A stretch of DNA of 64,000 nucleotides from Breviolum minutum Mf 1.05b.01 (Eukaryota; Sar; Dinophyceae; Suessiales; Symbiodiniaceae), in assembly GCA_000507305.1 (NCBI GenBank), contig DF239327.1, forward strand, positions 172,034 through 236,033. Reading direction: 5' to 3'. Made by a program: the position numbers and the translations under genes. A model generated the notes under the pieces. It worked only from the letters and a program-made list of their open reading frames with translations, searched no databases and had not been told where the DNA came from. This document shows positions 33,661-45,900 of the stretch, in pieces. How positions within the stretch are numbered: the first letter of the stretch is position 1; each line of letters begins with the position of its first letter.

Positions 33661-33685
33661 GCTCAAAAGGAGCCTCCCCTTTTTT
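33653..33685 (+). terminator. Stem-loop plus T-run at the LINE 3' end
   Basis: 'ggggctaggctc' pairs with 'gagcctcccc' around a 5-nt loop (10 bp, 2-nt bulge), followed by TTTTTT. The ORF2 stop codon lies within the 5' arm. In LINEs such 3' hairpins can be what the reverse transcriptase recognises; that role is inferred here. Confidence 0.55.
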
Positions 33686-33780
33686 CATTTGCATGTGGAT
33701 CTTCAGGCAGCTCACGCTTCGACTGAGTGGAATAAAAAAATATATGTACATACGTATGTACATATATATAAATGCATCAT

Positions 33781-34802
33781 GGCAATCTGTAGTACATGGC
33801 ATATTAGCAAAAGTGCATTTTTTTACCTAAAAAAAGAAACTCTTTCAACTTCCGAAGGCCGAAAACACCCCAAATCCCATGGCAGTTTTCCTTGAGGTCA
33901 AGGTGCCTGGACTGAGCTTGCAATCCATGCTGGTTCAACAGGTCCAGCAGGTGGGGAATGGTATTTTTCCTAGGTGGGATGAAAAGTTTCTTGAAAAATC
34001 TGGAGATCTCCACTGATTCTTCGAAAAAATAGAGGGTAGTGACGGGTTGTTGGGGACTTTGGATCCCATTTTTTTTCACCCAATGATGCTTCCACTTGCT
34101 GCCGCCGCTGCCGCGAATCAACTTTTAGCTCCAGCAGTGGAGCCTGTAGAGAAAATTTGGGCCCAGAAAGAGTGGTAAGCCCAGGATCCATGGTTCATGA
34201 TGAGCCTTGGTTATAACAGAAGCTGCTTAGATTGGAGTGTTTGTCGTCAGTCTGGAATGGTAGTGCGAAACGACTGATGATGACGAGTTTTTTTTGCCCC
34301 GTTCCATGAGTTGATGAAAAGCAGAAATAAAGGAGTTGGGACTAGATTGAGCTGGTTAGATGAATGTATGGATGGATACTTATACACACATATATATATA
34401 ATAGATAGACAGAATAGCAATCATAATGGCAACCATATCTTTAGCATGGCCACCCCAACCCACTAAAGCTTGAATGATCATTTGGAGGGCAGTAGATATA
34501 TATATATATATACTTTGTTTGACCTTGAGACTCCTCAAGTCACTGAGAAATATCCCAAGGCGCTTCAATTGTCGACCTTTAAAAGGGACCAAACTTTTTG
34601 GTTAAAATCTCAGGATGATGCCGTGCCCGAGGCAGCGGCAGTGGGGAGCTGAGAGATCGGATGGTGAGATTCTGACGTTGGAGTTGCTGATGGTGAAGGA
34701 TGATGATAGGAAGCACCGCAACAGCTGTTGTGTTTTCTGTGTTTTGCTTGTTAGTTTCGCCTATGGCATGCTGTTGTGAATTTGGCAGCTTTTGCCAAGG
34801 TT
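33781..34802. other. Intergenic stretch, no gene seen
   Basis: Short frames only. It contains T- and A-runs and a TATATA tract near 34498. Upstream of 34803 there may be 5' untranslated sequence of the next gene; I cannot place its spliced-leader acceptor. Confidence 0.45.
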
Positions 34803-37800
34803 ATGTCGGAAAAGTTGGTGAAACAGCTAGCAGACGCGGGCCTTTCAAGCCTACACGCTGTCTTGGAACACCTGGGCATTCTTACATTCAGTTGTGATTT
34901 GGCCGCATGGGAAATTATTTTATTTGTTTATTTTTTTTTTTTGCATGCAATACGGCGCCAGCATCCGGCATGGGTCAGGCCATTATTGGGAGTTGTTTCC
35001 CCACGTACCGTACCCTTGAGACGACCATCCCATCCCCATGGGGGGTGTTTTTTCAAAACCTCCTGCGCCGAGGCTTGGGGAAACTGAATGCGGAAGAGCT
35101 GAAAGATACCTGTGATCGCCTCAAAGCGGTAGGCTTTGGGCCTGGCCATACCTGTGCTTTGCGGATGCTGGCGATGAGCGCTGCCGTCACTTTGAAATGT
35201 TATTTACTGTATAGGTTTGTAGTTTTTGCCTGGGCTGTCAGCAGGCCATCAGGGCTTCAATTTTAGCTTTTGTTTGTTGAGTTTTAATTTCAGGTCGATT
35301 ACGAGAACAATTCTCCTGCCCTCGTACCATCCATCGCTTGTTTTGAGCAGCGGAGCCGCATGCCTTAGGAGGAGGATTCAGATTCACCCGAGAAGGACAT
35401 GGCCACCAGCGTCACCAAGCTCCTATCGAACAAATTGCAGTCATCTTTACGCGCTTCGGGGCTGGTCCAAATACAGGTCCTCGTAGTTGGAGGGTCATTT
35501 CCCAAAAAGCGAAACAAGCAATATAAATGGGAAGTCTCCACATAGTTGAAGTTGTACATGAGGGTTGGGATGGACAACTGGACAACAGCCAAGCGTGATA
35601 TGTCTTGATATATTTGATAAAGACGAGTTTGAAGGGGTTGTGGCTTACATCCATACTCTTCCATTCACACGATCTTTTGATCATCCATGTGTCAGATGGT
35701 CCTGGCACAATGTGGAGTGCGATCTTGCAATTGCTTGGCAAATCTTTCATCAGCACCTTGGATTTCATAGCATCTCGATGTGCTGCCAGCGACGTTTAGA
35801 CGTTTGTTGATGTTACTGCTCCCCAGGATGAGCTCCAGGATCTGCGGGCTGCGTTAAATGCAGCTGGCTTCAAGGAGAGTGGCATACAGGTAGGGCCTCA
35901 AAATAGATCAGGGCCACGGCTTCATGTCGGAGTTCTTTTCGGTTGCAGGCCTTTATGGACCTTCAGAATGACATCTCCAGGGGTCAGCATAAGTCCCTTG
36001 GCTGGTGCTTGGTGGTTGGTGCTTGGGGAAACCGTGATGCTTGGTGATGCCTGGTGCCTGTTTGCGAGGTACACCGGAACCCCTGAAGTTGTGGAGAATG
36101 CAGCACTCACTCACTCAGCTGAGGAGTCCACTGAGTTCACCAGAGTTTTGTTGCAGGTCTCCTTTTTTTCAATTAATATTTTGGGGGGAATGTCTCCAAA
36201 TTGCATTTGATCATGACTTTGATGGTCATGTAGCTCATGTATATACATCTTCTAATATTGTTGGGATCAAACATCCTCACCCATCGTTGGAACCCTCGAT
36301 GGCTTCCATCCTTCCATGCCAGGAGCGGCCAGGTAAATATCGCCGGCTCGGCACGCCAAGCAGCTGGGATGGAGCCAAAGCGGAGCATGTAGATCAAGTC
36401 ATGCGTGTCTTGCGCAGCTTCCGTGGACGAGAACTTTCAGACCTTCGGCCTGGCATTTTCAGGGTTTTCCTATGTTGATGTTGGGATGGGGTGAGTGATG
36501 GGTGATGAGATGAAAAGGGGGTGATGAATGGATATGATATGATATGATGGTAACATTTGAATGGTCCTGGACATGGCAGGCGTTTTTCGGTTTGTGGGAT
36601 GGTGAACTCCGCCTCAGGACAGCCTAGAGGAGGAGTTCAGGGTGGCGTTAACTGCAGCTGTGCCTGTAGAAGAGAAGGTGGGCCTAATTTTGTCAGAGTT
36701 TCAAGTTTTTGAGGTCATAAAACTTATAAATTCCACCAAATCCAAAGTTCCATGTTTTCTTGATCCTTCATGTTTTTTTTTTCCCAACTCCAGCAACCTT
36801 TCACTGTTTACATCTGATGTGTCCAAACATGGAGAGAGAGATTACCTTCCATTTGGATTGTTTTTTTTGTTCCATTTGATTGTTGGGTTGGGTTTGGTTG
36901 GGTTTGGTTGGGTTTGGTTGGGTTGGTTTGTGTTGGGTTTGTTTGGTTGTTTGGATTGGTTGGGATCTACAAAACAAAAAATCCAAATAGAATCTTTAAT
37001 CTTTATTCCTGTGTTTTGGGTTTGGAATATGGATAAAAGATATAACATCCACAAAGTATATATATATATATATATAGAATCTTTATTTTGGGGATGTTTT
37101 TTTCCATTTTGACTCATATTTTTCAAGTTGAGTTGGGTCCAACCACCCAACGACCGTTATGTTGTGGATTTCTCCAGTCTCCCCGAAACTCTTGGCCGCA
37201 GTTCGGCGAGCCCGAGACGCCCACGCGGCGCAGCGAGCGGCGGCCGGTGACCTCGGTGAAGGGCGATGGGGAGCAGCGCTTGACGCGGCAACGGATTGAG
37301 AAGACCTTAAGTCATTCCAAGGCCATTCAGGTGCCATATTTTTGGGAGGATTTTTTGAAGGGTGAGGTTTTTTGAGTTTTTTTGTTTTTTTATATGATTT
37401 ATTTATCAGTTGATGATTGAAAGTAAAATTCATTCATTTATCTATTTGTTCATTTGTTTAATCACTTAATTAATTAATTTATTTGCTTATTGATGGATTT
37501 ATTCCATCCACTTTCAGAAATCCTTTTCTTGTTTGCATCTTTCAAATCACTTCTCTTGTTTCTGCCAGGCCGATATTGTCAAGTACCGCGACAAGGTGTC
37601 TGGTAAATTAGTCGAAGCCAGGGTCCCCACGGCCGTTTTAGCTCTCTTGAAACTTCGAGCATCCTGTAGTGGAAAGCCGGTGTCGGAGCAAAAATTAGCG
37701 CGTATGGCAGTGGATGTGCCCCTCGGTCCATTTAATGTGGCAAAAGTTTTGAGTTTTGCTGTTTGGCGGTTGGATAGCCTTAAAGAAAACGAGGTTTACC

Positions 37801-40800
37801 CATGATTTCTTGGGTCATTGATGTTGAGCCCCAATGATTTTCAACAACGAGGATGGAGGAACATGCCTTTGATCCCGTTCGCGCGGTGGCATCCTTGTCC
37901 CCAAGTTCCTTGCTGTGCCCAACGGGCGCCTTACGTGTCTTAGGGAGCGGCTTCATTGGAATCGTGTTTCTAGAGGAGGACGTCTCGACGCAGGGGATGA
38001 CGTCGTTGTTTTTGGGTCGTTGTTTTTGTTTTTGGGGCTGGAAGGACACTTTGGAAGACTTTCAAAGTTAGGTCTTTGTGATTAAACAAGTGAAGCACTA
38101 TTGAATCATTTGAATCAACCTATCCGATATTGGACTTCTACATGAATATAGACAGAACATCATGCCACATAGAATTGTCTGCACTAAGAGTTAGTGGACA
38201 GTGTACCTGGGTGAGATACAATGACCCACACGAAACTCACCCAATTCGCAATGAAGGTTTGGGCCAATGAAAATCCCACAGATTTGCATGCCTTTGGTGA
38301 ACATCTGATGTCAGGAAACAGGAGAAGTGGTGAAAGTGATGCTGGATGACTTCGCTCAAAAAGAGTATGAGCTGTGCAGGGTCTTTTCCCAAGCGCAGCT
38401 GGGCCCTGCACCATTGTCCTTAAATGGTCCCTGCAGCGTCCCTGGTGGTGATCTTTATTGCATCCGAATGGAGCCTATTAGCCACACACTTCATGGACTG
38501 CTTTGTGTGCCTTGGATTTTGATTGCACCATACTCTCAAAAAAACCCGCCCACCACCCCCACCACCCCCACCACCAACAACAACAACAGCAACAACAACA
38601 ACAACAACAAGAATCTAGGCTTCCGTTGAGATCCTCAAAAGTAGCCTGCACTGTGGAACTGCCATGGTTCGAGGCCAAAACCTCCCGTGGCTTGCGACAT
38701 GGCTTATCACCCCCGCAGGAGATGAACGCGCAAAGGAGCTGCAAAGAGTCATAGGTTGTTGGGGTGTGTTGTATCATTCAAAATCAGATGAAGCACATGG
38801 AAGGGACAGTCAAAGAAATTCAAATGACCTTGTAGCTATTTTTTGGGTTTGAAACTACTGGATGATGTCATGGTAAAACCGAAAGTTCTGCACGGTCAGA
38901 TTTCATCCACAGGATCGGCTCGGCAGTAGTGGCTGCTCTACAATCTATGCATGACAAAGGCCTCGTTCACGGTGACGTGGCGGCCATGGAGAAGGTTTGT
39001 ATTTGCATGCAGCGGAACATGTTGAATGGTGGATTCCATTTTAAATCACTTTGCATCTTGAATGGGTGAGCTTTTGTTGAGTACTTGTGTTTCAACTAAT
39101 AAGTTTATATATTCGCAAGAAATAACTGGCCCAGCCAATGTTGGTGCAGAATGATTACTCGATAGTTGGTGAGGAAGCTGGTTGTTTGATTGGTACATCT
39201 TCTGGCTGCGACTCAAGGTGACCTGCATTTGCACAACATTGGAATGCCACTTGGTGGAGTTTTTCCGAGAGTTTTATCCAAGATTTTGTTGACTTTCCAG
39301 TGCCTTCAAACCGATCCGGCGACAAAATCTGCATGATTTTTTCAGTCAAAAATCATGAACTAACACTGTCATTGCATTGGGACATATGCAACAGCAAAAA
39401 TCTAAAGGTGGTTAGCTGGATTTGGTCCATCAATTGGGGGAGAATCGCCGGATGTGAAAATTCAGTGAATCCTTTCCCCGGCTCCAGTGGTTGCCCCAGG
39501 AAGGATAGCAACACCAAGCCAACCGCACCTTGGCAGCCAAATCTGAGGAAAAAACATATGGACCCCATGGATGGATGCCTTTACACGAATCCAACATAGT
39601 GGATGAAAGATCCTACCATTTAGATAATAATGCATCTTTTTTTTGGTATTGGGAAATAGTTTTGATGGATTTTCCATTGCAAATATTCCTAGAATGGGAC
39701 ATTAGTTCTTGAGGTTCACCTTTGGCTCTCCGATGGTTTTTAGATTCTTTTAACAAACACCAATTGATCATCGCTAGCTTCTCCATGTGTTTCTCCCTTT
39801 TTCAAAATATCACTGTTTTTTTTTGTTTCTATTTTTCACAGACCCATGTTGCATTTTCGTTGGTTTTTTGGTTTCCCCCCTTCTCCACCTGATGGCGCCA
39901 CATGGGCCAAACGCCGGAGGTGCAATTGATTGACTTCGGACGCTCCGCCAGCAAGGCGGCACTCACAGGCCCCTGCGGTGAAGCCTTCCGAGCGGGTCAT
40001 GTATCTCGGTGGCTGCCGTTGGGGGTTTGGCAGGGGTTCCCTCCCGGAAGCGCTGGGCGCGTTTTTGGGAATTATGGGAGTTGCGGTTCGAAATGGTGTG
40101 GTTATTTTTTTTGAGTGGATGGGTTGTGATGTATCTATATATATTTTGCCAACATATATAGTATATGGATATGATCATATGATTATTTATACATTCGATA
40201 TATTTATATTTACACATCCACCAACTACAGGATCCAGCTGTCACCTTGAATCACCTGCAAACTGGGCATTGTGGCGAAAAAGCAACCAACGTTTTGTGAC
40301 CAATGCATGGGGTGGCAAGATCCCACAGCATCAATTCTTGTACCTATAAGAACAACTGGAAAATCTGGATTCTTTGGTGTCGCCTTGGTCGGAACTGTTC
40401 TTTGGATGTCTCCTGTTTTGGCCCATTGGTTGGGGTCTGAGGAATATGATGTTTGCAGATTCATCCGCGAACTGTGTCAAGCCTTTGATGAGTCTCACGG
40501 CCGCAGTTGTGCCAAAAATCGTTTCGCGAGTGAGACGCGGTGATAAGCAGTGCTGCAATTTTGAGGCTGCAACGGGACTTTGAGGATGTGGTTCAGGAGC
40601 ACTCTGCACATGTTTGAGACGCCTCTTTCTAGTGTGAATTTACGCTTCCTCCAAGATTCAGGGAAGGATATTTATGAATGGAAGTAGAACATGAGTTTCT
40701 TCAAGAGGTTCTTTTCTTTTTCAGAACGGCGTTTTTCCATTTTGACAATAGACTCTCTCCGCCATCAAGTCTGCGGCTTGCAGCTTGTCCAGGAATGCCA

Positions 40801-40861
40801 AAAAGAGCTGCGCGAACTGAAAAGATCCAAAGAGACAGAGTCACCTGAAACAGCACCTTGA
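34803..40861 (+). CDS. Protein-kinase-like protein, about 19 exons
   Basis: Phase-consistent exons: 34803-34890, 35073-~35187, 35294-~35346, 35369-35476, 35800-35889, 35949-36000, 36089-36156, 36323-36463, 36618-36677, 37178-37330, 37569-37793, 37859-37981, 38072-38089, 38315-38506, 38619-38754, 38900-38994, 39920-~39994, 40459-40505, 40725-40861 (TGA). The N-terminal half is helical with Ala/Leu-rich units such as DELQDLRAALNAAGF and no domain I recognise. The kinase part shows LGSGFIGIVF (glycine loop, end of the 37859 exon), VFVIKQ with the ATP-binding Lys (18-bp exon), LVHGDVAAME as catalytic loop, and VQLIDFGRS (DFG motif). His-Gly-Asp replaces His-Arg-Asp, as in atypical and small-molecule kinases. 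The conserved Asn after the loop is not visible, so an exon between 38995 and 39919 may be missing or the protein may be inactive. The tail is Glu/Lys-rich. The substrate is unknown. Confidence 0.7.
36876..36962. repeat. GGTTTGGTTG tandem repeat in a kinase-gene intron
   Basis: Imperfect 10-11 bp units 'gggtttggttg' repeat about seven times within the intron 36678-37177. The poly-Val/Gly-like frames over it are not coding. Confidence 0.7.
38537..38610. repeat. CAC/CAA triplet microsatellite inside an intron
   Basis: CCACCACCC units pass into CAACAA units. The tract lies within the 112-bp intron 38507-38618 and would encode poly-Gln, poly-Asn or poly-Thr if read. Exon phases either side agree with removing it, so it is not protein. 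Confidence 0.75.
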
Positions 40862-40997
40862 TGCTAAAGATATGGTAGAACCGTGGAATGGCATGCATCA
40901 AACCGGAACAGGTCGTGAAATTGGAAAAGCTTGTATAGCTGGAAATGGCAACGATGATGTCGATGGATTTTTTGTTGGGTAAATCCACCTGGCCTTG

Positions 40998-42560
40998 ATG
41001 GAAAGTATAGCAGCATTAGCATTCCTTTTCGCAACCATGGCATCGGCAAAAAAAAATCCTAAGGATTGGCAATTGCACCATGCACGGCAGCTAGCGGGTT
41101 TGCAGGCATTCCTAGATGAGGAACCAAAGGCAGGGTTTTTTCGTGGAAGCACTTGGAAGCTATGGAAAAGGTTCTGTTGGTGAAATCCTGCACCACTTGA
41201 TATGGCTGATATTGCTGTTAAACATCTACATACCCAATGAATTCCACCATTTATAATCACCTTTTTCTTGTTGAATGTCAGGGTGATGACATTCAAGTTT
41301 TAGATGGCAGACTACCAGAAATCGTTGGAATTCATTGGTGTATGGGGATGAGTACATGGCAGCTGGCTTGGAACCAGCTCAGTTGACAGGGCCTGGAGAA
41401 TGCAGAGCTCGCCTTTAACACCGTGTTGGCGGCAGTCACCTGGGTTGTAAGGATCCGAGGTGTGCTTGTGATAGGGATCAACCTATAGACATCAGAAACA
41501 GAGAAGTCCCTGCTTATGTAATGAACTATGATTTATGATTCAATGATTTTCAAAATTGCAACATGTGTGTGGTGAGTATCCATAGATATGCATAGCTACA
41601 TCTATGTCACTATTCAAATCCATATTTACATCTGGTCTGTATATGTCTATACAGTATTGATATATTTACATACATATGAATGTCTATGCGTCTAAAAGTT
41701 CTCTATGTCCATCGACCTTCTTGCTCGGCTATGACGCACCGAACGCGCCCGTTTGGACAAGAACGTCCGAGCCAGTGAGCGGGAGACGATGAAACAACCA
41801 CTTATATTGGGCAAAGTTGGATCTTTTTGTACATAAGAAGGACATTATATTCAGATGATTCTACATTCGTAGAATTTCAATCAGATGAACTCATACGGGT
41901 GCATGCACGAAAGGGCGCAGATGTCATCTGTAAGACATTGCCGATTTTGTACAATACTTTAGGGCACATGTACCATAGCTTCACACAGGCATACTTTCGT
42001 GTGACTGGTGAATCTTCAAACCTCCTTTGTTGGCAAGGTTTGGTACTATGCCACTGTGAAGCTGGATATGGTGGCAGATGGCAGTATTTCTGTCAAGAAC
42101 CGACGCTTGCGACAAGCTTGCAAGAGGAGGGAGTCTGTGTCTCGACTTTCAAAACAATTTGCTTGGGGGTTTGACTTGTCAGTTCTACGAAGTTCTATTG
42201 GTGTGGCGGTCATCTGAAAAACATGTGCTCAACCACATTCATGTCATTGGTGTGTTTGTTCAAAGCTGGGATTTGAAAATCACCTCAGATTTATCATAGA
42301 GTCAAATATATAGCTGTGAAGACGTCTCACTTTGACGGGTCTTTTGGCTTCGTTTTGACTTTTTGTCTCACATGAGGCCTGCTACAAGGTCTACTTCAAA
42401 TCGGATCTGTTTTGGGGAGATTGTAGTTAATCGCGTGGAGGTTGTTGGTGAGTGTGGCCAAAAACGGGGGTGGGTTACTTACGGCTGCACTGCCGTTTGG
42501 TTTGGAAGCTTTATCGTGAAGGTGCAAAATCTTCACAGGAGGCTCCATTGATTTCGGTGA
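40998..42560 (+). CDS. Putative multi-exon gene, unidentified
   Basis: Candidate exons in order: 40998-41170 opening with ATG and a short hydrophobic stretch (MESIAALAFLFATMASA, possibly a signal peptide); 41390-41446 (AELAFNTVLAAVTWV) with a good GTAAGG donor; from 42038 (VWYYATVKLDMVADG) after an AG-G acceptor; from 42377 (ACYKVYFKSDLFWGD); and around 42510-42585 (LYREGAKSSQEAPL). Phases of consecutive exons do not all match, so some exons are missing or wrong. Composition suggests coding on +, but I recognise no family. Overlapping minus-strand frames (40701-40988, 40898-41296) are judged shadows. Confidence 0.35.
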
Positions 42561-42599
42561 TCTTCCTAATTGGTGCCCAAATTTTTTGCCCCAAAAAGG

Positions 42600-43822
42600 C
42601 TTCCCATAACAATTTCAAGCTTTCCGGAAAGCCTCGCAACTTACAAAGAAAGACACAAGGGCCGAGAAAGTTCTGAGAATCAATGCGGATCCAGGATTGA
42701 AAAAAAAATATCAATCGGCAAATTGCTGGGCACCGGCAAACCAAAAAGGTGCTGGCAGAAATGCCAATGCCTAGTGCAAGTCCTCCAGTCTCAAGCGGAA
42801 GACTGTGTTGCGTTGATTGTATTGCTCGTGTTTGCACGGCCGTTCCGGGGAATCCTGGGAATGAACAGCTCAAAAGAAAGAAACATGCCATGTAGAGACA
42901 AAAGAGGTGAGGAATTTCTGGTTGTTTTCTGCAAACCGGGCTGCAGTGTAAACACTGCCGAGGCGCCTGTGTGAAAACACGCATAAAATGCCAGTTCTGT
43001 GCATTGCAACAGTTATGTGGCCGGACCGGACCCGAACAGTACTGACCCTTAAAAAATAGATGCTTCACTTCTGATAGTAAAGCCAAAAATCCAATGAATG
43101 ACAACAAGGCCGCATGAATCTTCAAAAAGATGTTTACCATTGACATGCATTGAAGGGACGAGGAAGCGGTACTGTGGGAGCTGGGGAATTCCGGAGATCT
43201 TAGGACAGTCGACTGTTGGAGCTTAGCGCGCCAAAAGAAAAAAAGGTGGATGGATGGATTTTGAGGGACTAATCAGGTAATGAAAATGGAAGGCAACTGG
43301 TAAGTGGTACTGTAATTGATGAATCAAGGCAATATACCTTTCTTACTTGCTGTTTTCACAGATTTTCCTGCACCTTTTGAAGCGTTTGAAGAGATTTTGA
43401 TGGATTTTTCCATGTCGCTTGAGTGTCCAGGCCGTCTCAGATTTGAGGAGTAGTCCGCAGTCGATGTGAGAGCTGGGGATCACCGGCCATTTGATCACCG
43501 GCCCGCCGACCTGCTCCAAAAAAAAGATCTGAGTTTCGTCAACTTGGGCCTTTGATCAACACACCGGGGTTGTGTTTGGTGGATGTTTTGGTGGTGTCCA
43601 AACTGTTGACCCGAAAACCATCTGAAAACGGTGTCGTTGTTGTTACTGATGTTGGTGGAAATGAAAAGCCAAAGTCGGAGACTCTGCTTGTTGAGATGTA
43701 CCCTCCCTGAATACCAAAAAACAATGCAAATAGAAGATAATGGAACTATGTTTGTGCACATCATGAGATGTAAACAGTGAAAGGTTGTTGGAGTTGAACA
43801 TGAAACATGGAAGTTTGGATGA
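42600..43822. other. Stretch without a supported gene
   Basis: Overlapping open frames exist on both strands (211 residues on - at 42511-43146; 134 on + at 42570-42974). Neither has a domain, a clear start or splice-consistent neighbours. I cannot decide whether either is real. From 43495 the sequence has short repeats and a TACCCTCC end near 43699. Confidence 0.35.
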
Positions 43823-43933
43823 TACCCTCCCTGAAACCAACATGGCCCGGTAAAATAGGCCTTCCTAAAAGGGAATGCATCTTCCAACCATCCATTTTCA
43901 GGGGAAAACTCGCTGTTGGTTTTAGGGAGTGTA
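43823..43933. mobile_element. Fold-back element with TACCCTCC tips
   Basis: Left end 'taccctccctgaaaccaac' and right end 'gttggttttagggagtgta' are inverted with few mismatches; the loop is about 70 bp. The tip sequence is shared with family E at 2257-2374. Confidence 0.65.
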
Positions 43934-44113
43934 TGATTTGCATACATCATTGTTGATATTTTTTAACACAGGACCTATATATACTAAATCCTCGCAGCTG
44001 GTTCACGAGTTGATTTTCATCCATCATCTCCCATGGATTCTGTGGCCAAGCATGGCCGGGGGCCCTAGGTTTTTGAGTCGAGGAAAAATTCTTGGTGTCA
44101 GTTCCACTAGCCC

Positions 44114-44207
44114 GCCTGAAGTTTGACAGCCCGCCCCTGAAAAGTGACATTAGTCTTCCAACTTCCAAGCATCATTTTTCAGGGGCGAACTGTTAAACTT
44201 CCAGGGC
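44114..44207. repeat. Inverted repeat just upstream of a gene start
   Basis: 'gcctgaagtttgacagc' and 'cgcccctgaaaa' at the left are complementary to 'ttttcaggggcg' and 'ctgttaaacttccagggc' at the right. It ends 33 bp before the ATG at 44241. Confidence 0.6.
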
Positions 44208-44240
44208 TGTGTATTCGGATGTCATGGAGTTGATGCTAAG

Positions 44241-45900
44241 ATGCCTCCAAAGAAGAAACTCAAGGGTGAGGATGGAGAAGCTGTGGTTTTGACCTCAGGC
44301 TATAGACTTGTAAGGGGAACAATTGGGGAATGGAACATGTCTTGATTTTTTTTCATGGGCGATAGGAGCAGGATGATGCCCTGAAGCTCAGTTTTGCAGG
44401 CATTGTATATCGAGGTTTTGTACATTTTACCTGTATAAAACCCCTTGGATTGTTGGCACTTTCCAAGGATGCCTTGATGGATGGTCCCACTGCGCAGTTG
44501 GGGGCACCCACATGGGGTTGAAAACCCCACCGACCATACGCTGGGAAGTGGCCACGCTTCCCACCCGACCCGACCCGAGGCTGGCTGCCACGCCCAAATC
44601 GGCTGCAGCTCCGATCTTTGGTTCGACGGAGGGGTCCGAACTCGAAGAGGTTACCTGCTGCGGGAAGTTGGGGGAGTCGACTTGGAGATGATTGGAGAGA
44701 TATCCATTTAATAGAAAATAACTTCAATGGAATAAAGACACACTTTATAATATCAACCACGCATATATGTGGCATACTATAATGTAAGTATGGTAGTGTG
44801 TGTATATACTATGTATCATATATACGTATACATATATATATATATATATAAACATCGCTTCCATTCTTTAAATGCATGATCGCTGTTGTTTTTTTTGCAA
44901 GGATGCAAAAGAAGATGCGCGGAAACGGTTGGACGTGTATGGCCCTTGGGAATTGCCATGGCACATTTGTGGGTTGAATATAACTCCAACCAGGCAAGCT
45001 TGTTTCCAAGTTCCTGACACCACGTTGAATGTTGGATTCTCAGTTGAGTCACTCCAAAGATGTTTTTGGTGCACTTTCCACGCTGGTTGCTGTAGGTCAT
45101 GGTGGGGACAACAGGAAATATCCTCATGACGTCCACCCAGTCGTGTTTGAAAACGGTGGAAGTGGAACAGCTGGTTGATAGACTTACACGCTGTGATTCA
45201 TTGCATGGCATTGTGCCGAATGTTCCGAATGACAGGTTGAATGAGGGCGGCTTACACTATTTGTATGCCGGTGCTCGGGCAAATGTGCACCTGGCATGGC
45301 TTGTTGCATCAGAGTTTCCTTTCAACTACTTGGAGGGGTTTGTGGGCAATGCGTTTGCATCAAAGCTTGCTAAGAATCGGAATTGGACCCCACAAATGGA
45401 TGGTTTCAATTCATTTTTCACTATTCAGGTCGGCAGGTCGTCATTTTGTTTTTTTTTTTCTCGTTGTGGTGTGTGGGGTGAAACCAATGCCCAGTCAACC
45501 AAGTTTTCACCTAAGATTCCCCCTTAGGCCCTGGGGGGTTGGCTGACTTTTTACACGACAGGTGGGCCTCCGGGCGGGTCGCTACATGTTTGAAGCAAGG
45601 GGGCCCCAATTTGCGAGAGACACATCCTACCTGTGAATAACTCGTGTTATCATGAGTTTCACAGATTTTTTTTTTGTGGAATCATTCCATGAAATTCGTT
45701 GATATGTTCAGTGATTTTTGAGGAAATTTACATGTTCTATTTTCTGACACTTGTGGAAAAAAGGCTTGTTTCTTCGCATTTGTTGGACGTTTAGCTATTC
45801 ATGAATCACGTATCAACCTTCATTACGGTATCCCTACAATATCCACACAACCACCGTGGCTTTTCAGGTGAGAGTCATCGAGTTGCTGAACCAGACAGAT
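44241..45900 (+). CDS. Multi-exon gene, unidentified product
   Basis: Exon 1 is 44241-44265, starting ATG and encoding MPPKKKLKG, a basic start that could act as a nuclear signal. Exon 2 is 44468-44649 (open, ending GSTEGSELEE). Exon 3 starts at 44902 (DAKEDARKRLD) and ends at 44934 or 45009. Exon 4 is 45096-45428, 111 codons with clearly protein-like composition (for example LHYLYAGARANVHLAWLVAS). Exon 5 starts at 45868 (VRVIELLNQTD). Junction phases agree through exon 5, and most acceptors are AG followed by G. The 3' end is unresolved; one option is a last exon from 46302 ending at a TGA near 46415, which would overlap the next reading frame. I recognise no domain. Confidence 0.5.

Larger units (their letters stand above)
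23475..33780 (+). mobile_element. Non-LTR retrotransposon (LINE) with RNase H, AP endonuclease, RT and methyltransferase-like domains
   Basis: One element of about 10.3 kb replaces the AT-rich surroundings with GC-balanced coding sequence. Order: GC-rich leader with 80-bp repeats (23551-23705); ORF1 (23948-24985); ORF2 in three frame segments (24986-25600, 25601-29800, 29800-33660); a hairpin at the stop codon; and an A/T-rich tail with a 28-bp palindrome (33740-33767). The domains show target-primed retrotransposition machinery. No LTRs are present. I could not define a target-site duplication because both flanks are AT repeats. Two frame changes in ORF2 make this copy probably non-autonomous, unless they are assembly errors. 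It lies at the border between the repeat-rich and gene-rich halves of the window. Confidence 0.9.

Noticed and set aside
23475-33780. An LTR retrotransposon or viral insertion
   Set aside because: No long terminal repeats, integrase or protease. The AP-type endonuclease and RT motifs are those of a LINE.
42511-43146. A minus-strand 211-codon gene
   Set aside because: No domain, no splice partners and Cys/Phe-rich composition; + frames over the same bases are equally open.
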